Positions 14,854 through 22,197 of a DNA stretch of 25,825 bases are shown here, one piece after another (position 1 is the first letter of the stretch; each line of letters begins with the position of its first letter). Location of the stretch: positions 1 to 25,825 of the forward strand of contig UQMR01000030.1 in the NCBI GenBank assembly GCA_900542255.1, read 5' to 3'. Under the pieces are notes generated by a model. That model made no database searches and had not been told where the DNA came from. It was given only the letters and a program-made list of their open reading frames with translations. Source of the DNA: an uncultured Porphyromonadaceae bacterium. GTDB taxonomy: Bacteria > Bacteroidota > Bacteroidia > Bacteroidales > Barnesiellaceae_A. Made by a program: the position numbers and the translations under genes.

Positions 14854-16455
14854 ATGCAGACAACATCTCCCGAAGAGGTCGCAACAGCACGCCGAATCAT
14901 GGTATGGAAAGACTTCGTCCCCGATTTCCTGCGCTTCCCGTTGATGCTCCTTATCATAATCATATTCATGTTGTCGGGAGGTATATACATGTCGGCAGTT
15001 TCCGAGATTTCAGGCAGTTTCTCTTGGATAAAAGAGGATATTCTGATGGCCGGCTACGCATCAATGACCGGGCTGACGATGGCCTTCCCGCTACTGTTCA
15101 GGATTCTTTTCCGATTTCCCACACGCAGCATCCTGTTGGTTTCGGCTGTTGCCTTTATTGTATGCGACTACGTATGTATGGTATGCCAATACCTTCCGCT
15201 GGTTGTGCTCATGTCCTTTATCAGTGGATTTTTCAGGATTCTGAGTACATTCGTTTGTTGGAGCAACCTGCAACTGCGTATTACGCCCAATAGGGATTTT
15301 GCCGTCTTCTTTCCGTTCCTCTTCACATTCATACTCGGCAGCGTACAGCTGACCGACATCGTGACCGGATACAGTATCTCGGCCTTCGAATGGAGAGCCA
15401 TGCACCGTCTGACAATCGGGGCGTTTATACTCGTGTTTGCGCTGGTCTACTTCTGCATGAGGCGGGGGTACCGCCAGGCTCCCTATATACCGTTCAAGGG
15501 TATCGACTACCTCGGGGGCATATTATGGAGCCTGTGGCTGATATGTATTATATTCATACTCGTATATGGCGAGCATTACGATTGGCTCGACAGCGAAGAG
15601 ATACGTACCGCCATCGTATTTGCCGTCATACTGCTGGTAATGTGTCTTGAACGGGCTGCCTCCATTCGCCACCCCTATATAAGCCTCAAAACCTTTTCAC
15701 AGCGCAACATGCTCTTCATATTTATATTATTCGGATGTATGTCGCTGATGTCTACGATGGTATCGTCGGTGCAGAACATCTATACCAGCATGATACTCGG
15801 GTTCGATGCCCGTCACAATGCCGATTTGTGCTGGGGAGTCGTAGCCGGGATAGCCCTCGGCGCCATATTTTTCTTCATTGCCCTCAAAAAATGGAAATGG
15901 CAAATCAAAAGCATCGTCTTCATGGGCTTTGTTTCGTTCTTGCTGTATCAAATCCAACTCTATTTTCTGATAGATGCCTCGACCGAGAAATATATGCTAT
16001 ACCTGCCCATGGTCTGCAAGGGAGCGGGAGTAAGTATCGTATATACATCTTTGACCTACGCATTAGCCGGCAGCGTGACATTTGCATATTATTTCGAGGC
16101 CATGTGTGTGATAGGTTTCATACGGACAAGTTTCGGCGGGCCGCTCAATTCTGCCATAATCACGCATATGCTCAACCATATAAAGCAGGCTGCGACAGCC
16201 GATTTAGGCAGTTATATCGACTCCATGCATCCGATGTCAGATTCGTTTACGGCTATATACAATGAGTTCCAGCGACAAATGATAATGGTAAGCCTCAAAG
16301 AGATATACGGTTATGCGGCAATAGCAGCCATACTGATACTGCTTGCAATATTGGCTTCCGATTACCGCCAATACATAAGTTCCCGCATTAACCGTATGTG
16401 GAAACTTACCCAGATTTGGAGACATCTTCGCAATCAGACAAATTCGATGTCGTAG
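14854..16455 (+). CDS. MFS transporter, DHA2/EmrB-like drug efflux pump
   Basis: A 533-residue polytopic membrane protein with about 14 hydrophobic segments, starting after a 25-residue cytoplasmic tail (first helix FPLMLLIIIIFMLSGGIYMS). Position behind MarR, TolC and EmrA-like genes, plus length and helix number, places it with the Bacteroidetes version of the EmrB group, which expel lipophilic compounds using the proton gradient. The classic DHA2 motif C is not obvious to me, so assignment rests on context and topology. It is the last gene of the operon; a weak hairpin follows at 16535-16570. Confidence 0.85.
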   Translation: MQTTSPEEVATARRIMVWKDFVPDFLRFPLMLLIIIIFMLSGGIYMSAVSEISGSFSWIKEDILMAGYASMTGLTMAFPLLFRILFRFPTRSILLVSAVAFIVCDYVCMVCQYLPLVVLMSFISGFFRILSTFVCWSNLQLRITPNRDFAVFFPFLFTFILGSVQLTDIVTGYSISAFEWRAMHRLTIGAFILVFALVYFCMRRGYRQAPYIPFKGIDYLGGILWSLWLICIIFILVYGEHYDWLDSEEIRTAIVFAVILLVMCLERAASIRHPYISLKTFSQRNMLFIFILFGCMSLMSTMVSSVQNIYTSMILGFDARHNADLCWGVVAGIALGAIFFFIALKKWKWQIKSIVFMGFVSFLLYQIQLYFLIDASTEKYMLYLPMVCKGAGVSIVYTSLTYALAGSVTFAYYFEAMCVIGFIRTSFGGPLNSAIITHMLNHIKQAATADLGSYIDSMHPMSDSFTAIYNEFQRQMIMVSLKEIYGYAAIAAILILLAILASDYRQYISSRINRMWKLTQIWRHLRNQTNSMS

Positions 16456-16534
16456 GCCATCTCCGCTTCTGTGACCACCACATACAACCGGGCACATCTT
16501 ACTCCCGCTTGCAGCGCTATCCCCTCCGACGATG

Positions 16535-16570
16535 CGCAGCAGTGGGGGTGAAATGCTGCGTGCTATTTTG
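16535..16570 (+). terminator. Candidate terminator after the efflux operon
   Basis: CGCAGCA (16535-16541) pairs with TGCTGCG (16554-16560) around a 12-nt G-rich loop; TGCTATTTTG follows, giving a short T tract. Confidence 0.45.
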
Positions 16571-16603
16571 TAAACAATCGGCAGAAAAGACGATTTTTAT
16601 TCG

Positions 16604-16611
16604 TACTTTTG
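16604..16611 (+). promoter_or_regulatory. Candidate -7 box of the glycosyltransferase gene
   Basis: TACTTTTG fits TAnnTTTG and is 22 nt before the ATG at 16634; no convincing upstream TTTG at 19 nt. Confidence 0.4.
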
Positions 16612-16633
16612 CAATATAAAACCATTCAACACC

Positions 16634-17734
16634 ATGGAAACGATTGTATGGATTACGCCCTATTACTTTATAGAGACCGATATATATATCATCCCTCTAC
16701 TGACAACACACTACCGCATAGAGTGGTACATCTATGTGACCAATAACGAGCCGTTGCCATACGAAGAAGATATAGCCAAACTCTCGGCGCACGACAATCT
16801 GACCATACATGTCGAGCGTATCCACGGCCGGCAGCGCAGCCTCAGTGTGCTGCGCGGGTTAAGCCGGATACTTCGACAAGCAAAACGGCTATCGCCCCGT
16901 CTCGTATATACCTGCATGTCGGGGTTTCCCTATCTGACGCCGCTCGTCCGCCACTACCTGGGGACGCGCAACACCGTTATAGCGGCTCATAATGTCACGA
17001 CGCCGCAAGGAGCGTCGAGTTATCAAGTAGCCCAACTCTATACCTCATATACCCTGAAATCCTTCCGCTACTTTCAAACTTTCTCGAAGAACCAGTATAA
17101 CCTCCTGAAACGGTTATATCCCGAGAAGGAGGTCTTCTACGCCCCTTTCATCTTGAAAGATTACGGTACGAGCCATACCACACCGGGCCGACTGGTTACT
17201 TTCCTCAGTTTCGGCTATATCCGCGATTACAAGCGCATCGATGTATTGATAAACGCGGCCGAGAAGGTATATGAGGAGACGCAGATACCCTTCAAGGTAC
17301 GCATTGCCGGCAAATGCAACGATTGGGAGAAGTACCAGCAACTCATCAGGCATCCCGAGCTGTTCGACCTGCAAATACGGAGTATTCCTAACGAAGAGGT
17401 CGCCGACCTCTTCGGCAGCTGCCACTATTTTGTCACGCCCTATCAGGACATAGCACAAAGCGGCTCGCTCATCGTAGGAATCAATTACGAAAAACCCGTC
17501 ATAGCGTCGGACCTTGAAGCCTTCAAAGAGTATATACAGGACAATGAAACCGGATTTCTGATGAAGCCGGCCTCTGTCGACGATTTGGCTCGCATCATGA
17601 AGAATATTTTGCTGCATCACGAGTCGTTGTATCCTGCCTTGTGCGACAATGTAAGAAAGATGAAAGAGACAGAGTTTGCCCCCGAGGCAATAGTCCGGCG
17701 ATACACCGCATTTTTCAATCACGTCATGCAATGA
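16634..17734 (+). CDS. Glycosyltransferase, GT4-like (GT-B fold)
   Basis: A 366-residue cytoplasmic protein without membrane segments. The C-terminal half shows the GT4 Rossmann domain: LVTFLSFGYIRDYKRIDVLI (start of the donor-binding fold), VRIAGKCNDWEKYQ, then the Glu-containing donor site, here IAQSGSLIVGINYEKPVIAS, and NETGFLMKPASVDDLARIM. The usual E-x7-E pattern is degenerate: the first Glu position seems to be replaced within TPYQDIAQSGS, so activity should not be taken for granted. It probably adds a sugar to a surface polysaccharide or lipid-linked glycan. Its stop overlaps the start of the next gene (ATGA at 17731-17734), so both are translationally coupled. Only these two genes of a glycan type stand here, with no Wzx or Wzy. 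Confidence 0.85.
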   Translation: METIVWITPYYFIETDIYIIPLLTTHYRIEWYIYVTNNEPLPYEEDIAKLSAHDNLTIHVERIHGRQRSLSVLRGLSRILRQAKRLSPRLVYTCMSGFPYLTPLVRHYLGTRNTVIAAHNVTTPQGASSYQVAQLYTSYTLKSFRYFQTFSKNQYNLLKRLYPEKEVFYAPFILKDYGTSHTTPGRLVTFLSFGYIRDYKRIDVLINAAEKVYEETQIPFKVRIAGKCNDWEKYQQLIRHPELFDLQIRSIPNEEVADLFGSCHYFVTPYQDIAQSGSLIVGINYEKPVIASDLEAFKEYIQDNETGFLMKPASVDDLARIMKNILLHHESLYPALCDNVRKMKETEFAPEAIVRRYTAFFNHVMQ

Positions 17735-18936
17735 AAAGCGTACATCTCGCTACCGACCAAACGTGTACAGGCTGTATGGCATGCGTCGATTGCTGCCCTA
17801 CACAGGCTCTTGCCCCCATTGTAAAAGCCGACGGGCATTGCTATGTCTCTTACGATAGCGACCGCTGCATTCTATGCCATAAGTGCGAGAAGGTGTGCCC
17901 CGTCGTCAATAAGATGCCATACGGCAACTTGTCGCTGGAAACATCAGCGCCTTACGCCGCCTTCTCCCGCGACAAACGGTTCAGAGAAAAAGCCGGTTCG
18001 GGAGGTATATTTGCCGCCATGGCCGCCTATATCCTCTCGAAGGGAGGTGTCGTATGCGGCGCTGAGTTGCAGACCGACCACGTAAGGCACGTCTGCATAG
18101 AGAAGCCCGAGGAGATAACTCGCTTGCAAGGGTCGAAATATATGCAAAGCGACACAAGCGGCATCTACCGACAGGTAAAAGACTATTTAGACCACGGCCG
18201 CCTTCTCCTCTTCTCGGGGGTAGGCTGCCAGGTAGCCGCTTTATTATCCTTTTTGGGAAAACATCCGCATATCGACCGCCTTTACACAGTCGACCTCATC
18301 TGCGGAGGCGTCCCCTCATCACTGCTGGTCAGGAGATTCCTCTCCGATTCGCCCCTCCATCCCCGGGGTATAAACCGGTTTCGTGAAGGAGAAAAATATC
18401 TATTCTCTTATACCGACTCAAACAACGATGCCGTTGTTCTCCCTCCGCAAGAGAGAGCCTTGCCCTTGTATGGATATACATCGGGCCTGACACATCGTTT
18501 CTGCTGCAACGACTGCCTCTTCACAGGCAGTCATCGGCTCTCATCGGCTACCATCGGTGATTTCTGGAACGACCCCTCGAAGGGATTGCACCGTTCGGTA
18601 ATCATCTGCCACAATGCCCAAGGGCGGGAGCTGCTCGAAAATGCCGACATTGAGAAAGAAGCTGTCTCATGGGCGCAGTTCCTTCCTTTCAACAGCCGCC
18701 TTGTCTATGGGAAAACACCATACAGCCGCCGAATCGAAAGAAAATACCTGGCGCAGATTTTCGCTCGTTGCTCCTATAAGACGATAAAAAAGATATACGC
18801 TACACACATCAAGCCATACGACATCGTGTGGATGTGTTACAAAATAGAACGCCATCTGTTTCAGAAGGCCGCATTGCGTGTTGCCCGACGGTTTGCCGCC
18901 CGTCTGGTCAACCAAGCAGAGAATAAGCCGAAATAA
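17731..18936 (+). CDS. Coenzyme F420 hydrogenase/dehydrogenase beta-subunit-like Fe-S protein
   Basis: A 401-residue protein with an N-terminal bacterial ferredoxin domain holding two [4Fe-4S] motifs: Cys12, 15, 18, 22-Pro (CTGCMACVDCCP) and Cys46, 49, 52, 56-Pro (CILCHKCEKVCP). After it come the two FrhB-type domains, with GSGGIFAAMAAYIL, LQGSKYMQSD, LLFSGVGCQVAAL, DLICGGVPSS and C-terminal cysteines in RFCCNDCLF followed by IGDFWND. In Bacteroidetes such proteins occur next to glycosyltransferases and polysaccharide pyruvyltransferases in glycan loci; F420 itself is not known to be made there, so a flavin-dependent redox step on a sugar or lipid carrier is a fair guess. The start at 17731 overlaps the upstream stop by 4 nt; the long frame from 17641 lies in the glycosyltransferase gene. 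Confidence 0.88.
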   Translation: MKSVHLATDQTCTGCMACVDCCPTQALAPIVKADGHCYVSYDSDRCILCHKCEKVCPVVNKMPYGNLSLETSAPYAAFSRDKRFREKAGSGGIFAAMAAYILSKGGVVCGAELQTDHVRHVCIEKPEEITRLQGSKYMQSDTSGIYRQVKDYLDHGRLLLFSGVGCQVAALLSFLGKHPHIDRLYTVDLICGGVPSSLLVRRFLSDSPLHPRGINRFREGEKYLFSYTDSNNDAVVLPPQERALPLYGYTSGLTHRFCCNDCLFTGSHRLSSATIGDFWNDPSKGLHRSVIICHNAQGRELLENADIEKEAVSWAQFLPFNSRLVYGKTPYSRRIERKYLAQIFARCSYKTIKKIYATHIKPYDIVWMCYKIERHLFQKAALRVARRFAARLVNQAENKPK

Positions 18937-19096
18937 TGCCATGCAAAATATCGGGAACAAAAGATGGCATAGGGGAGGACTGCAAAACGCGATGATGTCG
19001 CGCCCGATAGTATGATAAAATTAATCTATGGCTAAAACTTTTAAGGATGCAACATTGTTTTTTTCGTAGCAATGCCGGGGCTTGACGTGTACCGCC

Positions 19097-19125
19097 TTTG
19101 CAAATACCAGCGATATTTATCTTTT
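19097..19125 (+). promoter_or_regulatory. Candidate promoter of the DUF4136 lipoprotein gene
   Basis: TTTG at 19097-19100 and TATCTTTT at 19118-19125 are 17 nt apart; the second differs from TAnnTTTG in its last base. Start point would be about 12 nt ahead of the ATG. Confidence 0.35.
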
Positions 19126-19142
19126 ACCAAATAATACGTGAT

Positions 19143-19793
19143 ATGAAAAAAGCTATTCCGTTTTTCTTGGCGGCTCTTGCCTTGACGGCGTGTGAAAAGG
19201 AGCCCGATCTCAACCAATTGTCGAGCGATCTGATTGTCTATACCGATTACGACCAGAAATGCGACTTTGGCAATTACGCCACGTTTGCCATTCCCGACAG
19301 TATCCTTGTGCTGTCAAACAGCAGCAAACCCATCTATTATTCGGCCGACGACCCCCGTGCCACCGCTATTATAGGAGCTTTCACCAGCGAAATGGAAGCG
19401 CGAGGATATACGCAAAGTTCCGACCTGCAAACGGCCGACCTCGGCGTACAGGTTAGTTACGTGAAGAATACCAGCACCATCGTGTCGTATGCTGCCGGCA
19501 ATCCATATTGGTGGTATGGGTATGGCTATTATTGGCCATGCAGTTATTGGGACCCGTACTACTGGGGTTGGGGACCATACTACGGTTATCCTATCACGTA
19601 TAGCTACACGGTAGGCTCTCTTATTGCCGAGATTGTTGCCCTGAAAGACGCCGATGCCACGACAAAGAAGATTCCCGTCGTATGGACGGCCTATATGGCA
19701 GGTATCATGTCGAGCAATCAGTTAGACCTTACCCGCACGCTCACGGGCATATATCAGGCTTTTGAGCAATCGCCCTATATTACCGCTCAATAA
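19143..19793 (+). CDS. DUF4136-type lipoprotein
   Basis: A 216-residue lipoprotein: signal peptide MKKAIPFFLAALALTACEKE with lipobox LTAC, Cys17 being the lipidated residue. The DUF4136 pattern is visible: an early YTDYDQKCDFGNYATFAIPD strand, DPRATAIIGAFTSEMEARGY in the middle, then ADLGVQVSYV. A very aromatic stretch (WWYGYGYYWPCSYWDPYYWG, about residues 120-140) follows and the end reads LDLTRTLTGIYQAFEQSPYI. The function of the family is unknown; it is a periplasm-facing or surface lipoprotein. The start at 19143 is chosen for the lipoprotein signal; the frame extends to 19098. The next gene, a beta-barrel, starts 49 nt on and is probably cotranscribed, which hints at a joint envelope role. 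Confidence 0.85.
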   Translation: MKKAIPFFLAALALTACEKEPDLNQLSSDLIVYTDYDQKCDFGNYATFAIPDSILVLSNSSKPIYYSADDPRATAIIGAFTSEMEARGYTQSSDLQTADLGVQVSYVKNTSTIVSYAAGNPYWWYGYGYYWPCSYWDPYYWGWGPYYGYPITYSYTVGSLIAEIVALKDADATTKKIPVVWTAYMAGIMSSNQLDLTRTLTGIYQAFEQSPYITAQ

Positions 19794-19842
19794 CAGGCAG
19801 CGGACTCATTTCTCTTTTATCATCCTTTAAAATATTATTGCA

Positions 19843-20469
19843 ATGAAAAAACTCTCTATCATAATGTGCGCGATAATGATGTGTATCGCTGCCTTCTCGC
19901 CCATAAGGAGCGAAGCCCAATGGATAAAACCGATGTACTTCAACGTCGACTGGCAATTCAATGCACCCGTCGGCAACGACTATGCCGATGTTGCCAGCGG
20001 CTGGGGTATGAGCTTTGAGACCGGATATTACGTCATCCCCCATTTGGCTGTGGGAGTATATTTCTCATATCACACCAACCACCGCTATGTAGGCGAGCAG
20101 GTGCTGCAACTGAGCAATACGTCGAGTCTCTATACCGACCAGCAACACTCCATATTCCAGATGCCATTCGGCGCATTGTTGAAATACCGCATCGTAAAAG
20201 GCAAACATTGGGAACCCTACCTTACCATGAAAGTAGGTGCCATGTATGCGCAGATGAATTCCTACACCCAAGTTGTTAAGTTCTACGATAACAGCTGGGG
20301 CTTCAACATGCAGCCCGAGGCAGGAGTGACATTCTATCCCATGCCTCACAAGCGATGCGGTATCCACCTGGCCATCTATTATAATTTTTCAAGCAACAAG
20401 AACAAGACATTGACGTATGATATAGATTGCTACAATAACATAGGTTTTCACCTTGGCGTAGCATTCTGA
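19843..20469 (+). CDS. Small outer-membrane beta-barrel protein
   Basis: A 208-residue protein with signal peptide (MKKLSIIMCAIMMCIAAFSP to about residue 26, ending SEAQ). The rest consists of alternating aromatic/polar strands with short turns (FNVDWQFNAPVG, FETGYYVIPHLAVGVYFSYH, EPYLTMKVGAMYAQM, GFNMQPEAGVTFYP) and ends in HLGVAF with the terminal Phe that the Bam machinery recognises. Size suits an 8-10 stranded barrel like OmpW/OmpX or Bacteroidetes PorT-type proteins. Specific function unknown. It follows the DUF4136 lipoprotein by 49 nt and ends before a strong terminator. Confidence 0.8.
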   Translation: MKKLSIIMCAIMMCIAAFSPIRSEAQWIKPMYFNVDWQFNAPVGNDYADVASGWGMSFETGYYVIPHLAVGVYFSYHTNHRYVGEQVLQLSNTSSLYTDQQHSIFQMPFGALLKYRIVKGKHWEPYLTMKVGAMYAQMNSYTQVVKFYDNSWGFNMQPEAGVTFYPMPHKRCGIHLAIYYNFSSNKNKTLTYDIDCYNNIGFHLGVAF

Positions 20470-20548
20470 TATTAGACTCTTCCCGCTCTCCCATAGAATA
20501 AAGGAAGAAGCTGGGAGAAGGAGAGAAACAATCTCCGATATCCGGCAT

Positions 20549-20591
20549 AAACGGACTGTGGCATACCCAACTCGTCACAGTCCGTTTTTTT
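20549..20591 (+). terminator. Intrinsic terminator of the lipoprotein/barrel operon
   Basis: AAACGGACTGTG (20549-20560) pairs with CACAGTCCGTTT (20576-20587) around a 15-nt loop, and the right arm runs into seven T (20585-20591). Confidence 0.85.
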
Positions 20592-20825
20592 GCAAAGACA
20601 TACCATAACCTGTCGGCAAATACATTGCAACAAAAAAGCACATGTGCAACACCTGTCCCAAATAACAAATTCATACTAAGCGAGACAAACACAATATCCG
20701 AATCAGATACAGCACGGCAAACTTTCCTCGCTTTACAAATGGTCGCAAAACAAGCATAACATGCTATATACCAAGCTCATATTAGATATAATCATATAAA
20801 CTGCATATTTATTCTAAACAAATTA

Positions 20826-20856
20826 TTTGCTCCTCTAAAATGAATTTGTAATTTTG
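20826..20856 (+). promoter_or_regulatory. Near-consensus promoter with a 230-nt leader
   Basis: TTTG at 20826-20829, exactly 19 nt, then TAATTTTG at 20849-20856. Expected start near 20862, so the mRNA of the next gene has a leader of about 230 nt. Confidence 0.75.
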
Positions 20857-20894
20857 TAACCAAATAAATAGCAAAAAGTGTTTAACTGATTTTC

Positions 20895-21019
20895 TCGGAT
20901 AAAATCTGGTAAATTTTTGAGAGAGGAAAATGAGTTAACAGATCCCACATCGTATCCATAGGGAATGGTGTGGGAGTATGTCACTTGTTTACTCTCACGG
21001 TTTACCAGAGCCTTTCCGA
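20895..21019 (+). ncRNA. Candidate structured RNA in the 5' leader (nested inverted repeats)
   Basis: Four perfect pairings are nested in order: TCGG 20895-20898 with CCGA 21016-21019; TCTGGTAAA 20905-20913 with TTTACCAGA 21001-21009; TGAGAG 20918-20923 with CTCTCA 20992-20997; TCCCACA 20943-20949 with TGTGGGA 20969-20975. That is 26 pairs in 125 nt, making one long interrupted hairpin. Within it GAGAGAGG precedes ATG AGT TAA (20930-20938), a two-codon open frame with a good ribosome-binding sequence. I do not recognise a known riboswitch or leader class. A free-standing small RNA is also possible. Confidence 0.5.
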
Positions 21020-21030
21020 TAAATAAGTTA

Positions 21031-21073
21031 CAGCTCTCACACTTTCAATATAAATTTCTTCTTTTGTGAGCTG
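21031..21073 (+). promoter_or_regulatory. Hairpin next to the ribosome-binding region
   Basis: CAGCT 21031-21035 pairs with AGCTG 21069-21073, and after a CT bulge CACA 21038-21041 pairs with TGTG 21065-21068. It ends just before the G-rich run at 21073-21078 and about 20 nt from the ATG at 21095, so it could influence translation initiation. Confidence 0.35.
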
Positions 21074-21094
21074 GGGGGAACAAATCAACCATGT

Positions 21095-21841
21095 ATGAAA
21101 AACCTATTAGTTCTGTTAGCGGCCGTTATATGTGGCGCAACATCGGTTCTCGGCCAAGATGTTCTCTATTTGAAGAATGGTAGTAGCATCCAAGGCGAGT
21201 TGGTAAATAAAATTGCACAAAATACCAAGGAACAACAAATTCAAAATCATGTAGTTCCAACAAAAGAGTACAATTACTCCTTTGTAACTGCATCAAACGA
21301 CACATCTAATACAATGACAAGAGAATATCGCTACACAACCTCTTACTCATCACAACAAGACAATGATATAGACGAAATAAACCGTCGGAAAGCCAAAAAA
21401 GGCTATCGAGGATTTGTCGCTATCTCACCGGGCTACTATGTTAGTAATGGAGTCGGTTCTCTTGAAATATCTACTACACATGGTTTCCAAATTAATCACT
21501 ATTGCTTTGTAGGAGGAGGTATCGGAGTAGATATTATCGGAGATGCAGAGGACTATTTATTAAATTCTTCTGGAATTGCCATACCCATTTATGCAGCATT
21601 TAGCGGTAATGTAGGTTCTCGCGTAGCTCAGTTTTCTTATGGTACGCGTATAGGTTCATGTATTTGGTCTGCTTCTAATATTTTGAGTGGTGCTACATCC
21701 TTAATGTGGAATGTAAACGTTGGTCTTCGTTTAGGCTTCACACCTACCTTTGGTCTCTCGATTACACCCGATTTCAGTCTTATGACAGGAGTTGATTTTC
21801 TTGAAGTTCGTGTTGGATTGCGTATAGGAGTAGACTTCTAA
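21095..21841 (+). CDS. Outer-membrane beta-barrel protein, short paralogue
   Basis: A 248-residue protein with signal peptide (MKNLLVLLAAVICGATSVLG, mature start QDVLYLKNGS). After a brief linker with two related motifs, TKEYNY and TREYRY, comes KKGYRGFVAISPGYY and a barrel ending GLRIGVDF with the terminal Phe. The gene at 22198 is a close paralogue; the two barrels align nearly without gaps, but this copy lacks about 90 residues between the first LYLKNGS strand and TKEYNY. That missing part holds most of one and all of the second copy of a roughly 47-residue repeat. The ATG at 21095 is used, not the ATG at 21091, which is in another frame. No function assigned. The long structured leader upstream is peculiar to this copy. 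Confidence 0.82.
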   Translation: MKNLLVLLAAVICGATSVLGQDVLYLKNGSSIQGELVNKIAQNTKEQQIQNHVVPTKEYNYSFVTASNDTSNTMTREYRYTTSYSSQQDNDIDEINRRKAKKGYRGFVAISPGYYVSNGVGSLEISTTHGFQINHYCFVGGGIGVDIIGDAEDYLLNSSGIAIPIYAAFSGNVGSRVAQFSYGTRIGSCIWSASNILSGATSLMWNVNVGLRLGFTPTFGLSITPDFSLMTGVDFLEVRVGLRIGVDF

Positions 21842-21864
21842 GGCATACAAATCCGTACAACATG

Positions 21865-21905
21865 GAAAGCTCTGAAGGTCCTGTCGATTTTCGGAGCTTT
21901 CTGTT
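21865..21905 (+). terminator. Candidate terminator after the short paralogue
   Basis: GAAAGCTCTGAA (21865-21876) pairs with TTCGGAGCTTTC (21890-21901, one G-U) around a 13-nt loop; TGTTTG follows. Confidence 0.6.
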
Positions 21906-22119
21906 TGTCCATGCCCGCAATAACACAGCCCCCGATAGGGCAATCGTATGTGTAATCAGTGAAATATACTTTCTTTGCTTATCTTGGCATCATGCTCCCA
22001 ACACATTGCCTTTGAAAAAACGGCAGGGAATATTCTCTTAAAGACAGCCGCTCTGATGCTTACATATTTGTAGTAAAAAGATGCAGTTTCAAAGAATATA
22101 AAATTGATGCGATAAATTA

Positions 22120-22150
22120 TTGCAAAATTAATATATACGAGCTACTTTTG
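22120..22150 (+). promoter_or_regulatory. Promoter of the long paralogue
   Basis: TACTTTTG at 22143-22150 matches TAnnTTTG; TTG at 22120-22122 is 20 nt upstream. The leader is about 43 nt, much shorter than that of the sister gene. Confidence 0.5.
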
Positions 22151-22197
22151 CATTTGTTGAGTAAAATCGATATACCCACACACTAACAACACATATT

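Larger units (their letters stand above)
20470..21094 (+). other. Long intergenic region with terminator, strong promoter and structured leader
   Basis: These 625 nt carry no convincing protein gene; the antisense frame at 20303-20692 mostly lies over the barrel gene and lacks any recognisable family sequence. Contents in order: terminator 20549-20591; an AT-rich stretch to about 20825; promoter 20826-20856; nested inverted repeats 20895-21019; a hairpin 21031-21073; G-rich ribosome-binding segment at 21073-21078. Confidence 0.6.
21842..22197 (+). other. Intergenic region between the two barrel paralogues
   Basis: No gene is apparent in these 356 nt. There is a terminator-like hairpin (21865-21905) soon after the first gene and a promoter (22120-22150) before the second. 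The middle part (about 21910-22110) shows nothing I can name. Confidence 0.5.

Noticed and set aside
20303..20692. Minus-strand open frame of 129 codons
   Set aside because: It overlaps the barrel gene and the terminator, and its Ser/Cys-rich product resembles no family.
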